Below the pieces are notes generated by a model, which saw only the letters and a list, made by a program, of their open reading frames with translations, was not told where the DNA came from and searched no databases. Position numbers and translations under genes: made by a program. From positions 29,067,019-29,131,018 of the forward strand of contig OZ020491.1 in the NCBI GenBank assembly GCA_963971405.1: 64,000 nt of DNA. Reading direction: 5' to 3'. Positions 31,956 to 42,756 of this stretch are shown in pieces (position 1 is the stretch's first letter; each line of letters opens with the position of its first letter). The stretch is from Psococerastis gibbosa (Eukaryota > Arthropoda > Insecta > Psocodea > Psocidae).

Positions 31956-32875
31956 GTCCTCTAATTTCGGTTATAACGAGGAGGTCACCTCTTCAACCAA
32001 AGTTAATTTTTTGTTAGTGTTATATACACCATATAATACTGCAATATAATGTATTAACCTATTGCTGCTTCATAGCCTATAATAGATTCAGATTAGATTG
32101 CTGCTTCATAGCCTAGATTAGATTAGATCGATTAATTGTTTAATCTATAATTACCGACAAGCTCAATTAAAATGACAACGGATAAATTATCATAAAGTGA
32201 TGTGAGCAATAGCTTCATTATTTCAATGCAATCTTCAGGAAAAGTCTTATTTCTTTCATTTATAATAACCGATGATATCATCATAAGTATCATTTTATCG
32301 TTGTCTTTTGTATATTTGCATCTTTTGTTCATTGTTCACTTATATCCTATATAAAGCCAAATACTTTAATAAACACAAAAAACTCATGGACAAATTATTA
32401 GTAAGTAGATGCCGTATATTAAGAGCCGTGAACATTTCCTTATTCAATGTGACTCCCAAGAGAGCTTGGTCCTATCGAAAGTAAACGTAACTTTACCTCT
32501 AGAAATTTTGTACTGTGTTTATTTCATTGCTAATAAAATAGCATGATTGATTGATAAATTAATATTTTTGGCGATTTTTTAAATTTTTTCTCCCTTGGAT
32601 TACCTAATTAAAATTCTAATTATTTTTAAAACTGTACCTGTGCATTTTAATTATTATTAGTATTATCTTCAATTATTAAACAATGCTACCATATTCTCTT
32701 GTATTCTAATAATTTACTAATTTGAATTTCCCGCGCATATTTTAACACCGACACGTGACACCTTAATATACTGCGGTATTAAAATATAAAGCACGGTACT
32801 GTTTATCAACTTGTATAGAAGAATATATATATACAGTCTGCAATCGCCCTTCTATACACGCGATTTGTTGTTGTA
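31956..32875. other. AT-rich interval, no gene seen
   Basis: GATTAGATTGCTGCTTCATA is tandemly repeated near 32,065-32,125. From 32,797 the text is a duplicate of 34,698 onward. Confidence 0.45.
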
Positions 32876-33039
32876 AGGGGGGTATTCCATATACGTACAA
32901 CGTCAACGAAAAATTGAAAAATGACGTTTTAGCAGACATTAAAGACATACTAAAAATTCTGCTACCACGTCAATTTACGTCATTTTGACGTCATTTTTCA
33001 ATTTTTCGTTGACGTTGTACGTATGTGGAATGGGCACCT
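32876..33039. mobile_element. Foldback MITE, family B (164 bp), TA duplication
   Basis: Arms AGGGGGGTATTCCATATACG and the complement of AGGTGCCCATTCCACATACG, flanked by TA. A diverged duplicate of the flanks at 34,698-34,900 lacks the element, giving an empty site. The inner stem has GTAGCAGA-type sequence as in family A. Confidence 0.85.
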
Positions 33040-33534
33040 TAATAATAATTGTTCATTTGTTCACAGGTAAAAGAATCCTGTATTAGCACGTTCCAGAACA
33101 TCGCAAATCCCTTGGGATACGTTCATACTACTAGTGCCTTTAGCGTAAGTTGAGAAATTACAAATTTAGCTTATCAATTTAAGGCTGGCTACCTGCTGCT
33201 ATTGATAAAACTCTGACTTACAAACAACTTACAAACAAACTTACAAAATAACATATTTATGTTAGATCGTATAAACAGAGCTTAATGAATTAACTTACAA
33301 TAGTTGTTGGCAATGAAAAACAAAACATTTGTCATTGGGAGTAGGTATAACGAAAGTAAGTAACTTGTAAAAGTAACTTGTAAAAGTAACTTGTAACCAG
33401 TTTAAATTCCGATGCTTTTGAATTAGAAAAATTCTGCTATATAACATGTAAAATATCCCAAAGGGGGGGGGGGGCGGAGAAACTTTCGGGGGGGGGGGCG
33501 TCACCGGGCACCCACTGCTGTTATATCGACTTCG

Positions 33535-33710
33535 ATGGCCAGGTGGTAACGTGCTTGCGCTTGTGCGAGTCTTTACACGTCATGCAATCGGAGACGTGTC
33601 GTACTCATCACGAGTAATAACCTACAGAGGCGACTGAAAAGGTCAATCGGATACATGCATTAAATTGTTTGTACGCCTATGCGATTAATCTTTTTTTTTC
33701 TTACTAAAAA
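33535..33710 (+). repeat. Dispersed repeat T
   Basis: CTTCGATGGCCAGGTGGTAA, ACGTGTCGTACTCATCACGA, GGCGACTGAAAAGGTCAATC. Related: 1,437-1,595 (minus), 8,530-8,660, 40,750-40,840, 49,175-49,290. Confidence 0.65.
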
Positions 33711-33809
33711 AAAAAATATATATATATATATAGGTTGACATGCCAAGCACACACCTCTTCGGCTTGAGGAGCTTTGTAATTCACGTTGCATATTTTTATT
33801 TTTTTTTAG

Positions 33810-34545
33810 GGAGATTCCTCTAGGCCTATGTATGTATGTTTGCATGTATGTAATGTACGTATGAATGTACAATTTAAGAAACACTCTAACTTCCGTAAAC
33901 ATTATCCGATTTTGATGAAATTTGGCACAAAAATTGATCATACAAATGTCTTGATCAAGTTTGTTAACCAGCTTGATTCACTATTTAGTTACAAGATGGC
34001 GGCCAATTGAAACCTTATATAATAAGTCATATCATGTATATATCATATATATATGTATGTGTATACATATATTTATGTATGCATGTACATATTATGTCTG
34101 TATGTACATCGATTTTAGGAAACACTCTAACTTCCGTAAATATTATCCGATTTTAATGAAACCTGGCACAAAAATTGATCATGATCGAGTTGGTTAACCA
34201 GCTAGATCCACTGTTTAGTTCCAAGATGGCGCCTGATTTAAACTTTACATAATTCATATCTCAGCTATAATATTGGCCCCAAAGGAATGAAATAAAATCC
34301 GACTGAAAGCCCGTATTATTATCTGCGATAGTGATAATCAACTCTTTTTACGACAAATTAACGATTTTATGATGACGTCTAGTCAAAGTGAAAATAATTT
34401 GATAAGTAAAAGTTCATAGTCGTCATTGTGGTTCGAAATTTAGAGTGTTTTGTGTGTTGATGTTGTGGTCGAGAAAAGAATGAAGTATTTTTTTTCATTT
34501 TTAACTACATAGGCTATACATAGCATAGTGTAGAGAAAAATCTGG
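33810..34545 (+). repeat. Dispersed repeat Q, copy with an internal tandem duplication
   Basis: CACTCTAACTTCCGTAAA occurs at 33,882 and again at 34,122, so the first 240 bp are duplicated. Continues to AATGAAGTATTTTTTTTC. Confidence 0.78.
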
Positions 34546-34960
34546 AGTTGCATGCAATCTTCCTACCAAGAGATGCATTCGAGTTGGAATTGACACTCAA
34601 CAAGGTTTTTGATCAATTGTTTCTGCCGTTTCAGGTTCTAACTCTCATAGATGGTGATGGACATTCTCGAGTATAGAAGAGCAGTTTAGATGCCTCTTTA
34701 TCAACTTGTAAAAGAATATACAGTCTGCAACCGCCCTTCTACACTCGATTTGTTGTTGTTGTTAATAATAATTTTTCATTTGTTCACAGGTAACAGAATC
34801 CTTTATTAGCACATTCCCGAACACCGCGAATCCCTTGGAATACGTCTATACTACTAGTACCTCAAGTGTAAGTCGAGAAATTTCAAAATTAGCTTATCAA
34901 GGGTCGCGATTAATAAAACTCTGACTTACAAAGTACGATTATGTAAACACAGTAAATGTA

Positions 34961-35382
34961 AGGTGCCCATTCCACATACGTACAACGTCAATGAAAATTA
35001 TGAAATTGAAGGACATTTCAATTTCTCATTGATGGGGGTCATTCCATATGTTTTTCAAAAATTGACAATTTTCAATTGAAGCGTATGCGCCAAATTTTTG
35101 AAATTTGTTTCTTGAAATTGTATTTGTTTTCTTCGTCGCCTTATTATTTAATCCTTATTATAATTTTTATACAGAAATGCTTTATTTTTAGAGAAATCAA
35201 TTAAAATAGTTGTACTTGTCATATCACATGACGCCATTTTTTAATTTTAAATTGTTTGTGATTTTACTCTATTATCAATTTATCATTGATCAATTTTAAC
35301 AATGGATGGCATAGAGTAAAATTGAAATGCCCTTCAATTTCATAATTTTCATTGACGTTGTACGTATGTGGAATGAGCACCT
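34961..35382. mobile_element. Foldback MITE, family B (422 bp)
   Basis: Ends AGGTGCCCATTCCACATACG and the complement of AGGTGCTCATTCCACATACG, with arms of about 60 bp around ACGTCAATGAAAATTATGAA. The interior shows a second weaker palindrome and AT-rich text. No clear TSD on the right. Confidence 0.8.
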
Positions 35383-35409
35383 AAAACACCTTATGATTAT
35401 ATTATTGCT

Positions 35410-36105
35410 TTCTTATTTTTACGTAGGCTAGCATAATATGGAATGTATTTTCGATTTCGAGATTTCAACGGATTTACACGTTTTGAGGTACCAGAAACCC
35501 AAAAAAGTGTTTTTTACGAAATGTCTGTCTGTCTGTCTGTCGGTCCATTTGTCGATTTGCGGGCAAATTTCTCAGTGGATTTGGATGAAATCACGCGTCG
35601 GGAGTGTTTTTTTATTAGGGCTACGGTACCTTGATTTTGGGGGTTTTACCCTCCAAAATCTAAAAAAAAAACTACTAAAAAAGTTTCTCCAAAACGGTTC
35701 CAACAATTTCTTTTCAATTCACATATTGTAGTCGTTATTAATGTTAACAAAACGTAATGGGTCACTTGCCCCTTGATTGTTTGCATCTGGGGGTAAAAAA
35801 AAATTTTATTTTCATGAAAAAAAAACTAAAATTTAATTTTGCTGCGAAACCTTTCTATCGATGATTTCTACCTTTGTATGTTTTAAGTGTTAAGTAGAGT
35901 TCCTAACCAAACTGAACTGGTTGCTTGCCCAAAAAAGGGGATGCCGAGGGACTCGAAATTTAACCTAACAATTAAAAAAAAAAGTTAATCGCATACATAC
36001 AATTCAATGAATGTAGCCGATTTACTACGGTTTTACTCATATTATCCACATTCCTACTAATTCATAAAAAAGCATGTTCGAGTAAAGTCGGACCGGTTCA
36101 TTTTA
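35410..36105 (+). repeat. Dispersed repeat P, diverged copy
   Basis: TTTTCGATTTCGAGATTTCA, a short TGTC run and the end GACCGGTTCATT are recognisable; the middle is shortened and lacks the oligo-C tract. Confidence 0.75.
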
Positions 36106-37265
36106 ATGATTACAGGTTATGTACAATTTATTTAAAGTTTTCGTCTTACCAATTCGTGAATTCAGTACACTCGTACACTTTGAAGAATATACTAACCTAC
36201 TAGAATAGCTTCGGTTGCGGCAAACTGGGCCCAAATATGTTGATTTTCTATAGACATAAACTGGAGGCCCCTAATAGAAAAACAATATTTAAATATACAT
36301 ACAGTATATTGTATATGCGAGTATGTATGTAGTAGCCGTATACGTAAATATGGATTGGGTTGCATTTTTTGTGGACGTTTAGGCTACAATGTATAAGCGA
36401 CTGTATAACCTAACGAAAAAATTGGTTGTCTGTAAGTCGGTTGAAAAGTCGGTTTACGAACGATAGTTTAACGTGACAACGCCTAAATTACTAAATCTTT
36501 AGTAAGTTATTTAAGGAAATAAAGGCCTTAAGTATTTTCAATTGGAAAATGGAAAGAGTAAGAAAGGTGGAAAAGAACTAAAGTAGTTTGCAGTTTTCAA
36601 ATTGATATCAACACCTCCAAAAACGCGGCTGAAAAAGGTCTATTTTCGATTAAAATCGGCAAATCGGCAAATTCAAACACGTTAAGGATGACGTTACACT
36701 TTTCGTACATGCACTCAGTATTCCAGCCAGCGCTCATCGATTTATTAGACGTTGTCACGTCAAAAATCAGTCATCAATTTTCATGATGGCGACCAATGAA
36801 AAATATCAAGAATTTATTCCAGCGCCAAAACTGCAAAAAAGGTTTTTTGCGCATCACCCTCAAAAACATAATTAACTTTAACATTCATGATGGTGATCAA
36901 TTATTCACATTTCGACAAAGTGCCACTGAAATTCAAATGAATTGTTTCAATTTTTATGGTACCGTAGTTGATGTTACAGTGGACAAGTAACTCTATGGCG
37001 AAAGAAATATCTATCGGCAACTTTCAAGATGGAGGCCAATCAGAAATCGGAAAAATTTATTCGATTTATTGATTATGGAATTAAGTTAGAAAAAAATCAC
37101 AAAACCGGCTTTTGAGCATTGCCTTCGGGATTAAAAAAAAATCAACCAGAATATTCACGATAGCGAACTTTTATTCACTTTTCGTAAAAATGTGGCCACT
37201 TATTAGCGTTTTCAAATAATTTGTTTAAAATGCTCTGTGTGGTTGTACATATATATATATAATAG
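36106..37265. other. Diverged repeat area, no gene seen
   Basis: Repeated GGCGACCAATGAAAAAT/GGAGGCCAATCAGAAAT modules at 36,785-37,230 look like an old tandem repeat related in style to repeat Q. Confidence 0.4.
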
Positions 37266-37801
37266 TCAAAAAACCTAGAACTTGGCCATCATTCCCTCTC
37301 TTTGCGTCTCTCGGTTTATTCCCGCTGCGGCACTTGTTCTTATACAAGACATTGCGAATTTTTTACTCTATCAGTGGGGACATGGTACAGAGACCCAGAC
37401 CAGCAAATACTAGAAGAATTGAGCACCTTGTAGTACCAAGGGCATACATAGCAAATTTTACCAAATCCTACCAATATATAGCACCAAAATTATTTAACTT
37501 ACTTAATATTTGTCCTGGGTCGCTGTCAATAAATAAATTTTCCAAATTCGTCCGGGAATGGCTGATGAGACGGGAAGAGGTGGAATCTTTATTTGAAATA
37601 GTGGACTAGACTGTTATGTGTTTACGAGAGATCTGTTATTAATATGTAAGTGTAGTTTAATAAGTTAAATTAAGTCTAATTGATTTTTTTCTTTTTTCTT
37701 TAGTTTTAGAGTAGGGTAAATTGTTATAGGTCTTCATGTGGGGCTTTACAATTATTGTATTTAAATTGTTCTATATTTAATACATTCATTCATTCATTCA
37801 T
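37266..37801 (+). pseudogene. LINE 3' end with (ATTC)n tail
   Basis: Open to 37,609 with PLRHLFLYKTLRIFYSISGD, HLVVPRAYIANFTKSYQYIA, PKLFNLL, FVREWL, a C-terminus typical of Jockey/CR1-like LINEs. A 190-nt 3' UTR follows and the tail is ATTCATTCATTCATTCA at 37,785-37,801. The retained tail and missing front indicate 5' truncation. Confidence 0.72.
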
Positions 37802-38329
37802 ATATATTTTTTTTGGTTGTGTATTATATATCGCATAGCACAAGCGATTGCACTATGGCGAAACAAGTTTGCCAATAAATTTCAAGATGTCAGTCTATCA
37901 GATATTTTAAAAAAAACTGGTTGCGATTCTATAGCCTAAGTTAGAAAAAATCAAAAAGTATTTGTATTCTGAAAATTAGTAGGTTAATAAAAAGAAAGCT
38001 TTGCGATCGGCGAAATTTGTGATTATGAGATCCCAACGGACTGACACGTTTTTGGTTTTTCGTGTATCTCGCCTCAGGTCCTCATCAGACACTTATAGCT
38101 GCCATGGCTATTTCCACAGCCTAGTAGGACAAGCCCTCCTGGCTTTGGAATACGCGTGGATAGACAAATACAATACAATAGGCTTTGTAAAACAACACAA
38201 AATTATTGACCATTATAATAGGTTGTGCACATAGCGGCCAGCGCACACGACTAGGGCTCGTGCTAGTAGCGCACAAGGAGAATTTCACATACAATGCATT
38301 GTAGTTAATAATCATTTTTTAATCATTTT

Positions 38330-39174
38330 TGCTTTCGAATTTATACGTAGTATAAGGAAAGCTTTGTGATGGTCGAAATTTTCGATTCCGAGATTTCAAC
38401 GGATATACACGTTTTGAGGTCCCAGGAACCCATAAAAGTGGTTTTTACGAAATGTCTGTCTGTCTGTGCGTCGATTTCCGGGCAAACTACTCGGTTGATA
38501 TTGATGAAATTCGGCATGTAAGTTCAAAAAAATCATACCTCAGAACCATTTTTTTAAATTTGGGGCTAACTTAATTTGGGGGGGTTTTATTCTCAAAAAA
38601 CTCCAAAAAACGTCCAAAAAAAATTATTTCTCAAAAACGGCTCGAACGATTTCTTTTAAATTCGCATATATTGTAGTCGTTATTAATATTAACGAAATGC
38701 GTGGGGTCGCTTGCCCTTTGATAGGTTGCTTCTGGGGGTAAAAAAAATAAAAATTACTAAATTTTAATTAAAAATGACTAAAAAATAATTTTTCGGTGAA
38801 ACCTTTCTATCAATGACTTCTAACTTCAAGCATGTTTTAGATGTTAAATTGAGTAATGAAACCGGATAGTTTGGTTTTCCAATAAACTATTGGGTTTTGT
38901 GCAAACAAATTTTTTTTTGAAAAAATTAAAGCAAATTCACGCTCAAATGCATTGCGTGCCCTGCCATTATTGCTGTGTTGTGGTAATGTTTAGGTCTGAC
39001 CTATCTAGAATTTAAGTCACCTCCAGTGACGTCAGGTGGACGCCCCCCCCCCCCCCGTGATATCCGAAATGTAACCGTAGGAAAATTATTTACCATGAAA
39101 TTAATCATTTTCTCTCTCTACTAATCGATAAATTGGAAAGCATGTTCGAGTAAACTCGGACCGGCTCTTTTGGA
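38330..39174 (+). repeat. Dispersed repeat P, near full-length copy
   Basis: Starts GCTTTCGAATTTATACGTAG and ends GACCGGCTCTTT, with three TGTC units and a G7/C14 pair of tracts. Confidence 0.8.
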
Positions 39175-39837
39175 TAAGATAACTTAATATTGGATTTTTG
39201 CTGTTATAACACAACCCCCCCCCCCTCAATTTTCATGATGACTTAAAAAATTATTTTCTTTGTGGTACCATTCTATCTATGCTGGTATGTTTTAGGTGCA
39301 AACTTGGCAATGCAGCGCAGCAGTGGAAACGCCACAGTGGAATGGCATATTCTCTGCTATTTCTCCATTAATTCTGATTCTTTTGACACTTTTCTTAATA
39401 CACATATATATATATATAGTATGTTTACTCATAATGTTTCGGAATCGACAGCAATGGAATGGGAGTGCCCTTATTAATGCATATTATTCCTTCAATAAAT
39501 TAAACCATATTTGAGGCGTGTAAACAAAAACCAGGTTAAACGCCAAAATCATTATTTTGAGTTATCACGATTTTTTTAATGTCATAATGCATGGCAACTT
39601 ATTGCTTGCCATCTATTTACCAACTGCAACTATAATTTTGCCACTATCACTTAATGGCGCTGTTTCCAAGACCTTCGCTATGTCACTTGATTCAAGGCCA
39701 TAGCCAGGGGACTTGGATCGTATTAAAGTTATAAAATTAATTTCGCATTTTTGGCGCTTAACCCGGTTTTTATTTCCACGCTTCATTTTTTAAACTAATA
39801 GAGTTTTATCGTTCTTGTTCATAGATTATTATCTTAA

Positions 39838-40145
39838 CACATTGGCTGCCTGTTAGGTTTTTGGGAACTTGTCACAACGTCACCTGTATATCATATATGA
39901 TATACAGGTGTGTTCCCTGGGGAGCCGTGTAGCTCATATATGATGTACAAACAGACCTTCCTTAAATACCCTGTGGATCAACATTGAACTACACTGCAAT
40001 GTTTATCTTATCATAGAAATATAGAGCGGACTCTAACGAAAATTTCGGTGCTTTACAATAGCGATGGACTCAAAAATTTACCAAGTTAGAAACGTTTAAG
40101 AAACAACACTGTCGTTCATATCTGATACCCAAGGCAGCCAATGTG
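39838..40145. mobile_element. TIR element (308 bp) with a perfect 30-bp palindrome, possibly piggyBac-derived
   Basis: Perfect 14-bp inverted ends CACATTGGCTGCCT. TTAA abuts the left end (39,834-39,837) but not the right. Inside, 39,881-39,910 is a loopless palindrome (CACCTGTATATCATA and its complement). The CTGCC-type end and TTAA suggest piggyBac, but the missing right TTAA keeps this uncertain. Confidence 0.7.
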
Positions 40146-40929
40146 CTATTATATTTCGCAACCTTTCCATAAAGTATAACTAAAATAAGTAATGTCATAA
40201 AAATAATACAATTTTCAGAAATTGTGTATTTACTGAACCATTAGAACATAGCAAGGAACGATTAATTTCATTTTTAGGGAGCTTCATCTATACCTATTGA
40301 GACGGCGACCAATGTTCGACTTCCGGAAAATTTCTTCACAACTTTTCATTTCCTGACCCCCTTAGCCTAAAACCAAAATGTTAAATATATACAGTTTAAA
40401 TAATTATGTATGTTACGGTTCTAATGATTAATACATATAACATGCAGTATATCTCAGTAGTACTCACTAGGATATTCTTAGGAAATGGATTGTAATAGCC
40501 TTTTTATTGAAGTTGAATTAATGAAACGTGTATTGAAATAAAAAACAGTTATATGGTAAGATATGGTAAGATCATTTTATGCAAGACTCGTCAACCATAA
40601 TTATGTAAATTCAAACTAAACTTGCCAAAATGTGGTTGACTTATGGTAGTCAAACTTTGAAAAGAGTTTTTGTATTATATTTATGGGGGTGTAATTACAC
40701 ACAAAAGGAAGCGAAACTGTGGTGGCACAGTGACTAAACTATTGGGATAGCGTGGACTTTTGTGACTTCGGTGGCCACGTAACTCGACACAAGTACCTGT
40801 TTGGTGACTTAGTGAGGCGATTGAAGAGGTAAACCCTCTTAACAAATTCTGTAACTAGGTAGGTTGCTTTTTCAATTGAAAAATGTTCTTCCACGCGCAC
40901 CCGTAGACGTTGGGGAACAAAAAAAAAGA

Positions 40930-41636
40930 ACCGGTCCGAGTTTACTCGAACATGCTTTCCAATTTATCAAAATTAGTAGATAGAGAAAATGGGTAATTTC
41001 ATGGTAAATAATTTTCCTATAGTTAAATTTCCGATATCTCGGGGGTGGGGGGTGGGGGTGGGTTGTCCATCTAACGTCACTGGAGGGGAGGTAAATTCTA
41101 GATAGGTCAGACCAACACAATACCACACAGCAATAATGGCAGAGCACGCATTGCATTTGAGCGCGAATTTTCTATCATTTTTTCAAAAAAACATTTTTTT
41201 TTTTTCAAAACCAAATAGTTTTCTGGGAAAGCAACCTGTCCGGTTTCGTTACTCAATTTAACACCTAAAACATACCTGAAGGTAGAAATCATCGATAGAA
41301 AGGTTTCGCAGAAAAATTATTTTTTAGTCATTTTTCATTAAAATTTAGTTATTTTTATTTTTTTACCCCCAGAAGCAACCTATCAAGGGGCAAGCGACCC
41401 CCTGCATTTTATTAATATTAATAACGACTACAATATATGTGAATTTAAGAGAAATCGTTGCAGCCGTTTTTGAGAAATAATTTTTTTAGACGTTTCATTG
41501 GAGTTTTTTGAGAATAAAACCCCCCCAAATTGAATTGGCACAAAATAAAAAAAAATGGTCCCGAGGTATGATTTTTGTGATCCTACATGCCGAATTTCAT
41601 CATAATCGACCAAGTTATTTGCCCGGAAATCGACGA

Positions 41637-41667
<31 letters not shown>

Positions 41668-41782
41668 TTTCGTAAAAAACACTTTTTTTTGGTTCCTGGG
41701 ACCGTTGAAATCTCGGAATCGAAAATTTGGACCGCCACAAAGCTTTCCTTATACTAGGCCTACGTATAAATTGGAAAGCAAA
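40930..41782 (-). repeat. Dispersed repeat P, near full-length copy
   Basis: Minus-strand copy from AAGAACCGGTCCGAGTTTAC (complement of the end) to the hairpin start near 41,780; seven GACA units at 41,638-41,665. Confidence 0.8.
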
Positions 41783-42659
41783 AAGACAAACAAACATGAA
41801 AATTGTTCAATACAATCAAACTTTGCATATTTGCTACATATCTGATTAGTTCAGCTATTGCCTGTTGGGTCTTGTCTTCGGTTTGTAATGACAGCGAAGT
41901 AGCCCAGTCTGTGTTTTGGTGTCTTTAATGTATGATGTGGCTGTTGAAAAATGTGCTGTTTATTTATGTATTTGTCATTTTTGAGGAAACTCTCTGCCAA
42001 CAGGTACGATAGCCTGCTGCTGTTCACAGGCGCGGTTTTTGCAATTTTTTTCAGGGACGTTCTGACACTGAAAACTATTACTATTGCTTTAGTTATTCAG
42101 TATGATTTAGTATGGTTACAGTTTTCTATTACCTCAAGAAGAGACAAATTGTGGGTAGTATTTAAACGCTAGAATGTTTTTTAGATTAAATTATTTCAAC
42201 GCAGAATTTTTTCAGAAAACTAAATTTTCAAAATAATTTTTTTTAATGCTGGTGCCTTGAATATGTAGCCTATTTGGTTTCATGCAAATTATTAAACCGG
42301 TCCCCATCATATTATTAACAAGATTATATCTTAGTATAAATATTACGTAAAAACACAATACGACCGATTTCAGCCTTATGTCGGTGTAGCTGCCCCCCCC
42401 CCCCCAAATTGAATTCAATTTAAATCAATTGTAAATTCATTTATCACGCTATGATTTAATCGATCCTAAATATGATTTTCCTATTTTGACCCATAACTAC
42501 CCCACCCCCACAAAATGGGAAAATGGGCTGGATCCGACTCTGATTAGGCCTACACCCATTACCAGAAATGCCTCTCTACAGAGATGCGACATTTTAACAC
42601 ACCCCTTATCAGAAATGACTCTCTACAGAGGTGCGACAGTTTATTTCTCTTTTTTTAAG
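41783..42659. other. Interval upstream of the tentative exon, no promoter identified
   Basis: AT-rich with a C13 tract at 42,394-42,406. From 42,560 to 42,630 TCTCTACAGAG and its neighbourhood occur twice. No signal-peptide exon with a fitting phase was found. Confidence 0.4.
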
Positions 42660-42756
42660 GTCAGAGAAAAAGGAATTGCTACCGAAAAAGATGTTCCATC
42701 AGCCTTATATGTGGAGGAGCCGGCTGCTGCTAGGTCAGCAATCAGCAATCGTCAAG
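42660..42756 (+). CDS. Tentative exon upstream of exon 1 of the large gene
   Basis: A pyrimidine-rich tract ending in AAG precedes 42,660 and CAAG/GTATCT follows 42,756. The 97 nt enter in phase 0 and leave in phase 1, which is exactly the phase the next exon needs. The frame is open (begins VREKGIATEK). Support is phase and splice sites only; the flank runs into a dispersed repeat from about 42,776, so it could be chance. Confidence 0.4.

Noticed and set aside
41951..42003. ATG with a hydrophobic start (MCCLFMYLSFLRKL) as the first exon of the large gene
   Set aside because: Its GTACGA donor leaves phase 2, which does not match the tentative exon (phase 0) or exon 1 (phase 1, where it would hit a stop).
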